Shown in pieces: positions 50,240 through 59,292 of a stretch of 64,000 nucleotides of DNA (positions are counted from its first letter, which is position 1; the number at the start of each line of letters is the position of its first letter). The DNA comes from Pedobacter hiemivivus (GTDB taxonomy: Bacteria; Bacteroidota; Bacteroidia; Sphingobacteriales; Sphingobacteriaceae), in the NCBI RefSeq assembly GCF_004331685.1, contig NZ_SJSM01000015.1, forward strand, positions 53,074 to 117,073. Reading direction: 5' to 3'. Both the position numbers and the translations under genes were made by a program. The notes under the pieces were generated by a model, which saw only the letters and a program-made list of their open reading frames with translations, did no database searches and was not told the origin of the DNA.

Positions 50240-51514
50240 TTACTCCGTTTCTTTTTTATCTCTCATTACAATCTGGCAGGTATTTCTGCTTTTCACCTCC
50301 AAAAGAATGTTTTTATTTACCGTTACGCGATCTATCGTTTCCTGATTGTAATACCTGATGGTCACCAATTCAACGTCTGTATTGTATTTTACTTTATAAT
50401 CCTTAGATAGGTCTGCGATTAAGCTTTCCAGTTTTTTTGCATCATAATCAAAGCTGATGGAAAAACTGATCGCAGAGTTGAGCATCGTATTGATTTTAAC
50501 TCTGTGGTTATGAAAGAGGCTAAAAATATGGCTCAAGTTCTCTTCAATAATGAAAGAGAAATCTTTAGGAAATATGGACAACAAAACCTGATTTACCTTA
50601 AAAATAAAGGAAGGTACTGGTAAATGATTCTTTAGATCGGTAATGTCCGTTCCTTCTGCATCGGGATGAAGAAATGAGCGTACATACAAAGGAATGTTTT
50701 TGTTTTGTATGGGTTTGATGGTTTTTGGATGGATAACCGTGGCGCCGTAATAGGCTAGCTCTATGGCATCATGATAGGAAAGCTGTGGAATCCTTTCCGT
50801 TTCATCAAACCATTTAGGATCGGCATTTAAAACGCCCGGTACATCTTTCCAGATCGTCATAGATTCTGCATTTAAACAGGCCGAAAATATAGCTGCAGAA
50901 TAGTCCGAACCCTCGCGGCCCAATGTAGTCGTAAAGTTTTCGCTGGTATTACCAATAAAGCCTTGTGTTACGGCAATATTGTCCTTTAAAAGAGGAGCCA
51001 GATTTTCTTGTATTTCAGCTTCTGTTTTTTCCCAGTTTACCAGCCCTTCACGGTAAGTATTGTCGGTATGAACAAAATTACGCGCATCTACCCATTTCAC
51101 GTTGTTTTGTAAGGTACCCAAATAGGCTGCAAGAATCTTGGTAGAGATAATCTCGCCAATAGAAACGATCTGATCATATATATAATCAGGAGCATCTTCT
51201 GGTTCTTCTTCAATCAGCCAATCAATCTCTACAAAAGTATTTGCAACATCATTGAATATTGGATGATTGTGATCTGGAAAGAGTTGATTTAAAATGTTAA
51301 AGTGATATAGTTTTATTTCATCAAATATCTGGTGAACATCATCCTGACCGTTTAAATAGGCCGTTGTTAGCTCTTCCAGTTTGTTGGTTATTTTACCCAT
51401 TGCAGAAACCACAATCAGCAGCTGATTGCCTTTATGGTTTTGGATAATTGATGAAACGTTTTTTATTCCTTCGGCATCTTTAACCGATGCTCCTCCAAAT
51501 TTATATATCTTCAT
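50240..51514 (-). CDS. lysC: Aspartate kinase (monofunctional)
   Basis: A 424-residue amino-acid kinase with C-terminal ACT domains. The ATP/aspartate site is KFGGASVKDAEGI (5-17), with VVSAMGKITN and GFIGNTSENFTTTLGREGSDYSA, the latter the GREGSD nucleotide-binding motif. The C-terminal about 130 residues form ACT domains that in the family mediate feedback control by lysine or threonine. It catalyses the first step of the aspartate-family amino-acid pathway. The 4-bp gaps to its neighbours suggest an operon with the DUF3298 lipoprotein and methyltransferase genes. Confidence 0.92.
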   Translation of the reverse strand: MKIYKFGGASVKDAEGIKNVSSIIQNHKGNQLLIVVSAMGKITNKLEELTTAYLNGQDDVHQIFDEIKLYHFNILNQLFPDHNHPIFNDVANTFVEIDWLIEEEPEDAPDYIYDQIVSIGEIISTKILAAYLGTLQNNVKWVDARNFVHTDNTYREGLVNWEKTEAEIQENLAPLLKDNIAVTQGFIGNTSENFTTTLGREGSDYSAAIFSACLNAESMTIWKDVPGVLNADPKWFDETERIPQLSYHDAIELAYYGATVIHPKTIKPIQNKNIPLYVRSFLHPDAEGTDITDLKNHLPVPSFIFKVNQVLLSIFPKDFSFIIEENLSHIFSLFHNHRVKINTMLNSAISFSISFDYDAKKLESLIADLSKDYKVKYNTDVELVTIRYYNQETIDRVTVNKNILLEVKSRNTCQIVMRDKKETE

Positions 51515-51517
51515 TTT

Positions 51518-52315
51518 CTAATTAGCGGGGTTAAGTAAGCTGTTTGGTTTTGCGACATCCTTTAAATCGGCAAAAGGAATAACCAGCTCAGTAATTCCGT
51601 AGGCATAAGCTTTAATCTCGTACGGATTGTAAAGGAACTTTAGGCCTTTTTTGTTGATGCTGAAATTTTGATTTAAGCTAAATTTGTCGTTTTCAAAGAA
51701 GTAATTGTCTTTTAAACTTGCAGTAGGGGATAGCTTCTCATTTTTTCTAAATATTTTTTCTGCTATGGCAGTTAATTCTGGCATTGAACCCGGATTGATC
51801 AGTGAATCTAAAAGAATCTCTTGATGATTTTGCGGATCATAATTCAGGTAAGTGAAGGAACTATTGGGATGTGCACCGCCCTCGTAGTTCACAAAAGTGA
51901 TCAGGAAAGAAAGATATTGTGGGTGTTGTTCCTCAACCTTAACTTTTGCATCCAAAAACCAGGTTTGGCCATATTCTTTATTTTCTTTGCTAAAAGCATC
52001 GAAGTTTTTAATGAAAGAACTTGCAAAGTCATTGTAAGTGGCATAATGTTCCCCCTCATTTGCAAACTTCATTACCTTTTGCTCAATAAACTGGTTTATC
52101 TTTTGATCTGAAAATACAGGATAGGAAATGACTGCTTTTGTGGTATCGGTCAAGTTTTCGTTACCCTTAACCAAAACGTTGCTGGATACTTTTACCGAGT
52201 CATATTTAAAAGAGAGGTCAGTCTCGTTTACTTGGTCTGAACTGCTAATGGTTTTTTTCTCATTCTGACAGGCGATGAAGCTTAATGAGAGGAATAAAAG
52301 GGCTAATTTTTTCAT
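51518..52315 (-). CDS. DUF3298/DUF4163 family lipoprotein
   Basis: A 265-residue lipoprotein (lipobox SFIAC, Cys16). The central region around VSYPVFSDQKINQFIEQ and the C-terminal YEGGAHPNSSFTYLNYDPQ are typical of DUF4163 followed by DUF3298, the PdaC/RsiV-like fold. In Gram-positives the DUF3298 domain of RsiV binds lysozyme; here no such role is shown. It lies 3 bp upstream of lysC and 16 bp after the GNAT gene. Envelope location is certain, function unknown. Confidence 0.85.
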   Translation of the reverse strand: MKKLALLFLSLSFIACQNEKKTISSSDQVNETDLSFKYDSVKVSSNVLVKGNENLTDTTKAVISYPVFSDQKINQFIEQKVMKFANEGEHYATYNDFASSFIKNFDAFSKENKEYGQTWFLDAKVKVEEQHPQYLSFLITFVNYEGGAHPNSSFTYLNYDPQNHQEILLDSLINPGSMPELTAIAEKIFRKNEKLSPTASLKDNYFFENDKFSLNQNFSINKKGLKFLYNPYEIKAYAYGITELVIPFADLKDVAKPNSLLNPAN

Positions 52316-52331
52316 GGCTGCATTTTTAATA

Positions 52332-52799
52332 TTATTTCTTACTTAACTGTTCTGTTGAGAATGAACCATTAAGCCAACCTGCTTCGATCTGTGCATCGTA
52401 CTTGTTGTAAAAATTAAGGGCAGGCTCATTCCAGTCTAAAATCTGCCAGTTCATACCGTTATACCCCTTGTCTTTTGCCTCTTGCATCACACGTTCAAAA
52501 AGTAATTTACCAATACCCTTACCTCTGTAACTTTCTGTTACTATAAAATCTTCCAGGTATAAGCGACAGCCTTTCCATGTGGAGTATCTGGTGTAATAAA
52601 TCGCAAAGCCTGCAATAAATCCATCTACCTCGGCCACAAAGGCATCCCATACTTTATGCTCGCCAAAACCTGCATCAACAAATTCTTCTAACGTAACTGT
52701 AACCTCTTCAGGAGCCTTTTCATAAACTGCCAGCTCATGTACCAGTTCTAATAATCTTACACAATCCTCTTTTACCGCTACTCTTAAATTTATGTTCAT
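52332..52799 (-). CDS. GNAT family N-acetyltransferase
   Basis: A 155-residue acetyltransferase. The acetyl-CoA binding motif A is DFIVTESYRGKGIGKLLFERVM (RGKGIG, about 92-97) and the C-terminal LDWNEPALNFYNKYDA is motif B with the usual Tyr. The closest pattern is that of the diamine (SSAT-like) subgroup, but the substrate is not secure. It lies 6 bp after yggS and 16 bp before the DUF3298 gene. Confidence 0.9.
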   Translation of the reverse strand: MNINLRVAVKEDCVRLLELVHELAVYEKAPEEVTVTLEEFVDAGFGEHKVWDAFVAEVDGFIAGFAIYYTRYSTWKGCRLYLEDFIVTESYRGKGIGKLLFERVMQEAKDKGYNGMNWQILDWNEPALNFYNKYDAQIEAGWLNGSFSTEQLSKK

Positions 52800-52805
52800 T
52801 CTACC

Positions 52806-53498
52806 TTACAACTCTTCTTTATAATGCTTAATCTTTCTCTTCCCAAAAATGCTACTGCCAATGCGTACCATAGTGCTGCCTTGTTCGATGGCTAGTTTAT
52901 AATCGCTAGACATGCCCATTGATATTTCTTTAAAATAATCTGCTTTTCTAAAGAAACTCAGTTTAATTCCGTCAAACAACACCTTTAATTCATTAAATTC
53001 ATCGTTAGTTTGTTTTTCCAATGCATTGTTGCTCGCAATACCCATAACGCCTACAATTCGTACGTTTTTTAGCTCAGCAAACTCATCAGAACGTAGTAAT
53101 TCTATGGCTTCATCAAAGCCTAGTCCAAACTTGGTGTCTTCATCAGCAATATAAATCTGAAGCAGACAATCAATCACCCGTTTGTTTTTAAGCGCTTGTT
53201 TATTAATCTCCGTCAATAATTTTAAGCTGTCTACCGATTGGATCAGGCTAATAAAAGGAGCAATGTATTTAACCTTATTGGTTTGTAAATGGCCGATTAG
53301 GTGCCATTCTATATCTTTTGGTAATTTAGCTTGTTTATCAACCAGTTCCTGTACAATATTCTCACCAAATACCCTTTGTCCGGCGTTATAGGCTTCTAAA
53401 ACGGCATCGGCTTCCTGGTATTTAGACACCGCAATTAATTTAACGGATATCGGATCTAATTCGCTTTTATATTTTAATAAGTTATCTGCTATACTCAT
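52806..53498 (-). CDS. YggS/PLPBP family pyridoxal-phosphate homeostasis protein
   Basis: A 230-residue TIM-barrel protein. PLP is bound at K26 in KLIAVSKYQEADAV, and the motifs FGENIVQELVDKQ, IEWHLIGHLQTNKV and MGMSSDYKLAIEQGSTMVRIGSSIFG are diagnostic. The family buffers pyridoxal 5'-phosphate and affects amino-acid and keto-acid pools without known catalysis. It heads a minus-strand run through GNAT, DUF3298, lysC and methyltransferase genes, and is divergent from the DUF4296 gene. Confidence 0.95.
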   Translation of the reverse strand: MSIADNLLKYKSELDPISVKLIAVSKYQEADAVLEAYNAGQRVFGENIVQELVDKQAKLPKDIEWHLIGHLQTNKVKYIAPFISLIQSVDSLKLLTEINKQALKNKRVIDCLLQIYIADEDTKFGLGFDEAIELLRSDEFAELKNVRIVGVMGIASNNALEKQTNDEFNELKVLFDGIKLSFFRKADYFKEISMGMSSDYKLAIEQGSTMVRIGSSIFGKRKIKHYKEEL

Positions 53499-53568
53499 TT
53501 ATCAGTATTTTTGGTAAAATTAACAACCTTAGCGAACTTTGTCTAAGAAATAATGATGTTTTAACATA

Positions 53569-54144
53569 ATGAGGAACTTTTTATATATCGTAATTGTCTT
53601 TTTTTCTATCTCAGGATGTAAACCGGGTGTCCCAAAAGATATCATCCAACCTGATGAGATGGCGAAGGTATTGCACGATATTCATATTGCAGATAGTTAT
53701 ATAGGTCAGGTTGCCCGCCCTGATTCGGTGAAAATTATTGCTGCGGGTTATTATAAGGGCATTTATAAGAAATATGATATCGATTCGGCCTTGTATAACA
53801 AGAGCATGAATTACTATTATAAAGAGCCTAAAGTATTGAATGATATTTATGTAAAAGTTACTGGTCAGTTGACAAAGGAAAAAGATGCCATAGTGAAGGC
53901 CGATTCTATTTTTAATGCAAATGAAATACAGAAAGCAAGGCTGAAAATGGTTCGGGATTCGACAAGGACTGCAGATTCTACTTTCTGGGCCGACTTTTTG
54001 TTGAAAGATCGGACTAAGCTGAAGAAAAAGTTAACAGATACTGCTAAGCTAAGTGATAGCGCGAAGTTAAAGGACACGGTTAAAAAGAGTATTGACGTGA
54101 TCAGATTAAAAATGGACTATAAAGGTCTGAAAGATTTAAAATAA
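53569..54144 (+). CDS. DUF4296 domain-containing lipoprotein
   Basis: A 191-residue lipoprotein with lipobox SISGC (Cys17). The DUF4296 domain follows (about 20-110: IIQPDEMAKVLHDIHIADSYIG and YKKYDIDSALYNKSMNYYYKEPKVLNDIY). The C-terminal 80 residues are charged and probably extended. The domain is specific to Bacteroidota and its function is unknown; members often neighbour envelope or housekeeping genes. It is 2 bp upstream of mutS2, so the two are co-transcribed. Confidence 0.85.
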   Translation: MRNFLYIVIVFFSISGCKPGVPKDIIQPDEMAKVLHDIHIADSYIGQVARPDSVKIIAAGYYKGIYKKYDIDSALYNKSMNYYYKEPKVLNDIYVKVTGQLTKEKDAIVKADSIFNANEIQKARLKMVRDSTRTADSTFWADFLLKDRTKLKKKLTDTAKLSDSAKLKDTVKKSIDVIRLKMDYKGLKDLK

Positions 54145-54146
54145 GT

Positions 54147-56519
54147 ATGTTATATCCAGAGAATTGTTTGGAGCGTTTGGGCTTTAGTGAGGTAAGACAG
54201 CTTATTTACAAACATTGTTTGAGTCCGATGGGACAACAGATGGTTGGGAAGATGCAGGTGATGACCAAGTTTGACCAGATCAATAAGTTTTTGAGGCAAA
54301 CGCAGGAGTTTAAAAGTATCCTTGAAAATCAAGAGCCTTTACAAATCAGCACCTTTTTTGACATTAAAACCCTTGCTGAAAAGATTAGGGTAGAGGGGGC
54401 TTACCTGGTTGAGGATGAATTGCACCAGATGTATGCTTCTTTGCAAACGGTATTTGCTGTTTTGCGGTTTTTTGAAGAAAGAAAGGATGTTTATCCTAAT
54501 TTGGAAGCCTTGTTTGAGCACCTTCCGGTAGAAAAAAATATCCTTAAAAAAATAGAGACTGTTCTTGATCCAAAAGGGAAAATTAAGCCAAATGCTTCGC
54601 ATGAATTGCAAAGTATTATTGGCGATATCGCTAAGACAGAACAAGATGTACGCAGGCGGATGGATTCGATTTATAAGCAGGCGGTGGGTAACAATTGGGT
54701 GGCCGATGGTAGTTTAACCATTCGTGATGGTCGCATGTGTATTCCAGTCTTAGCAGAAAATAAAAGAAAACTGCGCGGTTTTATCCATGATGAATCTGCA
54801 AGTGGGCAAACGGTTTACATAGAACCAGAAGAGGTGTTTACGTTAAACAATAAGCTGCGCGACCTTGAGTTTGATAAGCGAAGAGAGATCATTAGAATCT
54901 TGATTGCCTTAACCAATGATTTACGTCCTTATACGCCGTTATTGTTGTCGTACCATGGTTTCCTGACCAAGCTTGACTTTGTAAGGGCTAAGGCTTTGTT
55001 TGCGATAGAAGTAGAGGCTGATATGCCTATACTGATTCCGGAAGCTAAAACGAAGCTGATCAATGCAATGCATCCCTTGTTATACCTTTCCTTTAAAGAA
55101 GATAAAAAGACGGTTGTTCCTTTAAATATTCACATCAATAATGAGTTGAGAATTGTATTGGTTTCGGGGCCTAATGCCGGTGGTAAATCTGTTTGTATGA
55201 AAACAGTGGGTTTATTACAGATCATGGTGCAATCAGGTTTGCTGATCCCAGCTCATGAGTCGAGTGAGGTAGGTATATTCGATAATATCTTTGCGGACAT
55301 TGGTGATGATCAATCTATTGAGAGTGATTTGAGTACCTATAGTGCACATTTAACCAAGATGCGGTATTTCGTGGCGCATGCTACGCCTAAATCATTGGTG
55401 CTGATTGATGAGTTTGGTACAGGTACTGATCCGCAGTTTGGGGGACCTATGGCCGAGGCGGTATTGGAAGTATTGAACAATAAAAAGGTGAGGGGCGTAA
55501 TTACCACGCACTACTCGAATTTAAAACTGTTTGCCGGTAATACGCCCGGACTGGAGAATGCTTCGATGTTGTTTGACAATGGGAAAATGAAACCCATGTA
55601 CGTTTTAGAAATTGGTAAGCCCGGAAGTTCTTATGCTTTTGAAATTGCCCAGAATATAGGTCTGCAAAAGGAAGTGCTTGAATTGGCTCGCGCGAAAACG
55701 GGAACCAATCAGAACAGGATAGATAGTTTGCTGGTAGATCTGGAACGTGAGAAAAAGCAGATTTACGATACCAAGCTCCATTTATCTACTCAGCAGAATA
55801 AGGTTAAAAATCTGGTTGCCGAGAATGAGAAGTTGAAGTTGTTTTTGGACGAGAACAAGAAATTACTCATTAAAGAAGCAAAGTTGGAGGCGCAGGCAAT
55901 CATTAAGAATGCGAATAAGCTGGTAGAAAATACCATAGCTGAGATTAAAGAGAAGCAGGCCGATAAAGTGGCAACCAAGGAACTGAGACAAAACCTGCAA
56001 AAGGTGTTGGTGCAGAACCAGGTAAAGGAAGAGAAAAAGCCGGAAGTGCCTCAGCCTGTAAATACGCCTATCGAAGTGGGGGATTTGGTGCAATTGAAAG
56101 GTACTGAGACCATGGGCCAGGTTTTAGAAATTAATAGAGATAACCTGGTGTTGGCGCTTGGCGATCTGCGTTCTATAGTGAAAAAAAATAGGGTGCAAAA
56201 GATCAGCAATAAACAGGCTAAGAAAATTGTGCAGCATAATTCTTATTCCGGCAGTATTTCTGAAGCGATCAGTAGTTTTAATGCTGAGCTGGATTTAAGA
56301 GGAATGCGCGGGGAGGATGCGCTGCATGAGGTAGAGAAGTATTTAGATAAGTCGATTATGCTTGGCTTTCCTGTGGTTAAACTGATTCATGGTAAAGGGG
56401 ATGGTATCCTTAGAAAAATGATTAGGCAATACCTGAAAAAATATAGCCAGGTAAACCGTGTTGAGGATGAGCATGCGGATAGAGGCGGAGACGGTATAAC
56501 CTATGTTTATTTTAATTAA
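54147..56519 (+). CDS. mutS2: MutS2 ATPase with C-terminal Smr nuclease domain
   Basis: A 790-residue MutS2. The helical core and clamp (about 1-320) lack the mismatch-recognition domain of MutS. Walker A is GPNAGGKS (341-348), the Q-loop/Walker B region LVLIDEFGTGTDP lies near 415, a long coiled coil spans about 520-640, and the Smr domain (about 715-790) has LDLRGMRGEDAL and HGKGDGILRKMI. MutS2 proteins suppress recombination or rescue collided ribosomes in different bacteria. It starts 2 bp after DUF4296. Confidence 0.96.
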   Translation: MLYPENCLERLGFSEVRQLIYKHCLSPMGQQMVGKMQVMTKFDQINKFLRQTQEFKSILENQEPLQISTFFDIKTLAEKIRVEGAYLVEDELHQMYASLQTVFAVLRFFEERKDVYPNLEALFEHLPVEKNILKKIETVLDPKGKIKPNASHELQSIIGDIAKTEQDVRRRMDSIYKQAVGNNWVADGSLTIRDGRMCIPVLAENKRKLRGFIHDESASGQTVYIEPEEVFTLNNKLRDLEFDKRREIIRILIALTNDLRPYTPLLLSYHGFLTKLDFVRAKALFAIEVEADMPILIPEAKTKLINAMHPLLYLSFKEDKKTVVPLNIHINNELRIVLVSGPNAGGKSVCMKTVGLLQIMVQSGLLIPAHESSEVGIFDNIFADIGDDQSIESDLSTYSAHLTKMRYFVAHATPKSLVLIDEFGTGTDPQFGGPMAEAVLEVLNNKKVRGVITTHYSNLKLFAGNTPGLENASMLFDNGKMKPMYVLEIGKPGSSYAFEIAQNIGLQKEVLELARAKTGTNQNRIDSLLVDLEREKKQIYDTKLHLSTQQNKVKNLVAENEKLKLFLDENKKLLIKEAKLEAQAIIKNANKLVENTIAEIKEKQADKVATKELRQNLQKVLVQNQVKEEKKPEVPQPVNTPIEVGDLVQLKGTETMGQVLEINRDNLVLALGDLRSIVKKNRVQKISNKQAKKIVQHNSYSGSISEAISSFNAELDLRGMRGEDALHEVEKYLDKSIMLGFPVVKLIHGKGDGILRKMIRQYLKKYSQVNRVEDEHADRGGDGITYVYFN

Positions 56520-56585
56520 ACATATTTAGAATGAGTGTGTTATAGTTAAGTCGGTTTTGTCCGTTTAAATATAATCACAATCATT

Positions 56586-57683
56586 ATGAAAATTTTAGCG
56601 ATCAGTATCCTCTCTATTTTAATTGCTTTCTATGCTTGTTCAAAAAAGAAGTCGCCAACTCAAGAGGAAGAAGAGTTACCTAATGTCGAGATAAAAACGC
56701 GGATACTAAGTGCCGGACTTTCTCATGTATGGGAAATGGTTTATGGGCCGGATCAGCAGCTTTGGATCACAGAACGTGGAGGCAAGATTAGTCGGGTTAA
56801 CCCGCAAACTGGTGCCGTTACTTTGTTGTTAAATGTTCCTGATGTGGTGGCGGATGGTGAGGGCGGCTTATTGGGGATGGCTATTAACCCGCAGTTTAGC
56901 ACAAATCCATGGGTGTATGTAGTTTACAATTACAACTCCGGCGGCTATAAGGAAAAGGTGGTTCGCTATACTTATACTGGTAATACTTTAAATTCGCCAT
57001 TAATTATTCTTGATCAGATTCCGGCATCGTCTATCCATAATGGATCGAGATTATTGGTCTCTGCGGATCAGAAACTTTTTATAACTACCGGTGATGCGAG
57101 TACGGCTAGCAACGCCCAAAATATGGGTTCGTTATCTGGTAAGATACTGCGGGTAAATATGGACGGATCGATTCCGACTGATAATCCTTTCCCGAATAAC
57201 AGGGTATGGAGCTTTGGTCATAGAAATCCTCAAGGATTGGTACAGGCTGGTGATAAACTCTATGCCTCAGAACACGGACCAAATAATGATGATGAGGTAA
57301 ACCTGATTCTGAAAGGACGCAATTATGGCTGGCCAAACGTAGAAGGCTTCTGCGATAAGAGTGCTGAGCAGACATTTTGTGCTGCAAATAATGTCGTAGA
57401 ACCATTGATGGCATGGACACCTACCATTGCCACATCTGGACTTACCTATTACAACTCTAGTCTTATCCCCGAATTTAAAAATTCATTATTGCTACTTAGT
57501 TTAAAGGCCACCAAGTTTACCCAACTTAAGTTGAGTGATGCTGGCGATAAAATACTGGGTAGCAAAGACTTTTTTGTAAACCAATATGGCCGCTTAAGGG
57601 CTATTTGTCAGTCGCCAGATGGCAAAGTATATATTGGAAGTAGTAATGGGAATGACGATAAGATCATAGAAATCGCTAAATAA
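56586..57683 (+). CDS. PQQ-dependent sugar dehydrogenase (GSDH family) lipoprotein
   Basis: A 365-residue exported protein with lipobox FYAC (Cys18). The mature part is a six-bladed beta-propeller of the glucose/sorbosone dehydrogenase type. Typical motifs are GLSHVWEMVYGPDQQLWITERGG, GGLLGMAINPQF, SSIHNGSRLLVSADQKLFITTGD (the His of IHNGSRL corresponds to the catalytic His) and GHRNPQGL...SEHGPNNDDEVN. It would oxidise an aldose in the periplasm with PQQ. No PQQ synthesis genes are in this window. It lies 66 bp after mutS2. Confidence 0.92.
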   Translation: MKILAISILSILIAFYACSKKKSPTQEEEELPNVEIKTRILSAGLSHVWEMVYGPDQQLWITERGGKISRVNPQTGAVTLLLNVPDVVADGEGGLLGMAINPQFSTNPWVYVVYNYNSGGYKEKVVRYTYTGNTLNSPLIILDQIPASSIHNGSRLLVSADQKLFITTGDASTASNAQNMGSLSGKILRVNMDGSIPTDNPFPNNRVWSFGHRNPQGLVQAGDKLYASEHGPNNDDEVNLILKGRNYGWPNVEGFCDKSAEQTFCAANNVVEPLMAWTPTIATSGLTYYNSSLIPEFKNSLLLLSLKATKFTQLKLSDAGDKILGSKDFFVNQYGRLRAICQSPDGKVYIGSSNGNDDKIIEIAK

Positions 57684-57735
57684 GTTGGTCGGTACGGCAG
57701 ATATAGTATAATTTAGCAGCAAAATATATTAATGT

Positions 57736-58437
57736 ATGATCAATAAAGTTGTTTCGGGTGCGGAAGAAGCTATAAAAGACATTAAAGATGGTGACACTTT
57801 AATGCTTGGCGGATTCGGGTTGTGTGGAATTCCAGAAAACTGCATTACTGCACTGGTAAAAAAGGGTGTTAAAGAATTGACCTGTATTTCTAATAATGCG
57901 GGTGTTGATGATTTTGGTATAGGATTGATGTTGCAACAACGTCAGGTAAAAAAGATGATCTCTTCTTATGTAGGTGAAAATGCTGAGTTTGAGCGTCAGT
58001 TGTTAAGTGGCGAACTTGAGGTGGAATTGATCCCACAAGGGACTTTAGCTACCAGATGTATGGCTGCTGGTTATGGTATGCCTGCAATTTTTACTCCAGC
58101 AGGAGTAGGAACTGAAGTTGCTGAAGGTAAAGAGGTAAGAAACTTTAATGGTAAAGACTACCTGATGGAGTATGCTTTTGATGCCGATTTTGCAATTGTA
58201 AAAGCATGGAAAGGTGATACTGCTGGCAACTTGATTTATCGTTCTACCAGTCGCAACTTTAATCCAGTGATGGCTATGGCCGGTAAAATAACGATTGCCG
58301 AAGTGGAGGAACTGGTTGAGGCAGGGGAGCTTGACCCGGATCAGGTGCATACGCCTGGTGTATTTGTTCACCGCATTTTTCAGGGAGCAAATTATGAGAA
58401 GAGAATAGAACAACGTACAGTTAGAACTAGAGGGTAA
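57736..58437 (+). CDS. scoA: 3-oxoacid CoA-transferase subunit A
   Basis: A 233-residue CoA transferase family I alpha subunit. The N-terminal GGFGLCGIPENCITALVKKGVKELTCISNNAG carries the signature GGFGLCGxPE, and GVGTEVAEGKEVR and HTPGVFVHRIFQ lie further on. With subunit B it moves CoA from succinyl-CoA to acetoacetate or a related oxo acid. The two genes are 17 bp apart and form an operon. Confidence 0.95.
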   Translation: MINKVVSGAEEAIKDIKDGDTLMLGGFGLCGIPENCITALVKKGVKELTCISNNAGVDDFGIGLMLQQRQVKKMISSYVGENAEFERQLLSGELEVELIPQGTLATRCMAAGYGMPAIFTPAGVGTEVAEGKEVRNFNGKDYLMEYAFDADFAIVKAWKGDTAGNLIYRSTSRNFNPVMAMAGKITIAEVEELVEAGELDPDQVHTPGVFVHRIFQGANYEKRIEQRTVRTRG

Positions 58438-58454
58438 TCCTATAAAATATTTAT

Positions 58455-59111
58455 ATGCTGGATAAAAATGGAATTGCGCAGCGCATCGCAAGAGAAATAC
58501 GTGACGGATATTATGTGAATTTAGGAATTGGTATTCCAACATTGGTTGCCAATTATATCCCTGATGGAATAAATGTAGTACTGCAGTCTGAAAATGGACT
58601 GTTAGGAATGGGCCCTTTCCCTTTTGAAGGAGAAGAAGATGCCGATTTAATTAATGCCGGAAAACAGACCATTACCACTTTGCCAGGATCATCAATATTT
58701 GATTCGGCATTGAGCTTTGGAATGATTAGAAGTCAGAAAATAGACTTGACTATTCTTGGTGCCATGGAGGTATCAGAAAATGGAGATATCGCCAATTGGA
58801 AGATCCCAGGTAAAATGGTGAAAGGTATGGGCGGTGCAATGGATCTTGTTGCTTCTGCTAAAAATATAATTGTTGCCATGCAGCACGTAAATAAGGCTGG
58901 CGAAAGTAAATTACTTCCGAAATGTACTTTGCCACTAACGGGCGTAAAGTGTATTAAGAAAGTTGTAACGGAACTTGCTGTGTTGGACGTATTGCCAGAA
59001 GGCGGCTTTAGACTGATTGAACGTGCGCCAGGGGTAAGTGTTGACTTTATCAGACAAGCTACCTTGGGTAAATTGTTTGCGGATGACGACGTACCAGAAA
59101 TGGTATTTTAA
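58455..59111 (+). CDS. scoB: 3-oxoacid CoA-transferase subunit B
   Basis: A 218-residue beta subunit. The catalytic glutamate that forms the enzyme-CoA thioester is E46 in LQSENGLLGMGP, and VNLGIGIPTLVANYIP is the usual start motif. SKCTLPLTGVKCIK-like and APGVSVDFIRQATLG ends are standard. It directly follows scoA. A dispersed palindrome starts 6 bp after the stop and a terminator follows at 59213. Confidence 0.96.
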   Translation: MLDKNGIAQRIAREIRDGYYVNLGIGIPTLVANYIPDGINVVLQSENGLLGMGPFPFEGEEDADLINAGKQTITTLPGSSIFDSALSFGMIRSQKIDLTILGAMEVSENGDIANWKIPGKMVKGMGGAMDLVASAKNIIVAMQHVNKAGESKLLPKCTLPLTGVKCIKKVVTELAVLDVLPEGGFRLIERAPGVSVDFIRQATLGKLFADDDVPEMVF

Positions 59112-59117
59112 TGCTGT

Positions 59118-59201
59118 CGTCATCCTGAATTTATTTCAGGACCTCGCACATATTATTCAAAACCGCCCTAAGAGTGGTCCTGAAATAAATTCAGGATGAC
59201 G
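59118..59201. repeat. Dispersed nested palindrome, second full copy
   Basis: Two perfect 26-bp arms (59118-59143 and 59176-59201) around a 32-bp loop, the same loop length as the copy at 33972-34059. Each arm contains the palindromic core CCTGAA-TTTAT-TTCAGG. The two copies share most arm bases but differ in compensating pairs (GCTGAA...TTCAGC against CCTGAA...TTCAGG). Confidence 0.85.
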
Positions 59202-59212
59202 GCCGTACAAAT

Positions 59213-59242
59213 AAAAAAGGAGCTTATTAAAGCTCCTTTTTT
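59213..59242. terminator. Bidirectional rho-independent terminator
   Basis: A perfect 13-bp stem (AAAAAAGGAGCTT / AAGCTCCTTTTTT) with a 4-nt loop, between the convergent scoB and udk genes. Confidence 0.93.
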
Positions 59243-59251
59243 ATGTAATTA

Positions 59252-59292
59252 CGATTGCAGTATTTTTGTTTAAATGCGATTGCAGTATTTTT
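59252..59292. repeat. 16-bp direct repeat at the 3' end of udk
   Basis: CGATTGCAGTATTTTT occurs at 59252-59267 and 59277-59292. The second copy encodes the last residues of udk; the first lies just beyond its stop. It is a local duplication of the gene end. Confidence 0.7.

Noticed and set aside
58045..58542. Minus-strand frame of 165 codons across scoA/scoB
   Set aside because: Antisense to two well-conserved genes, with no family motif.
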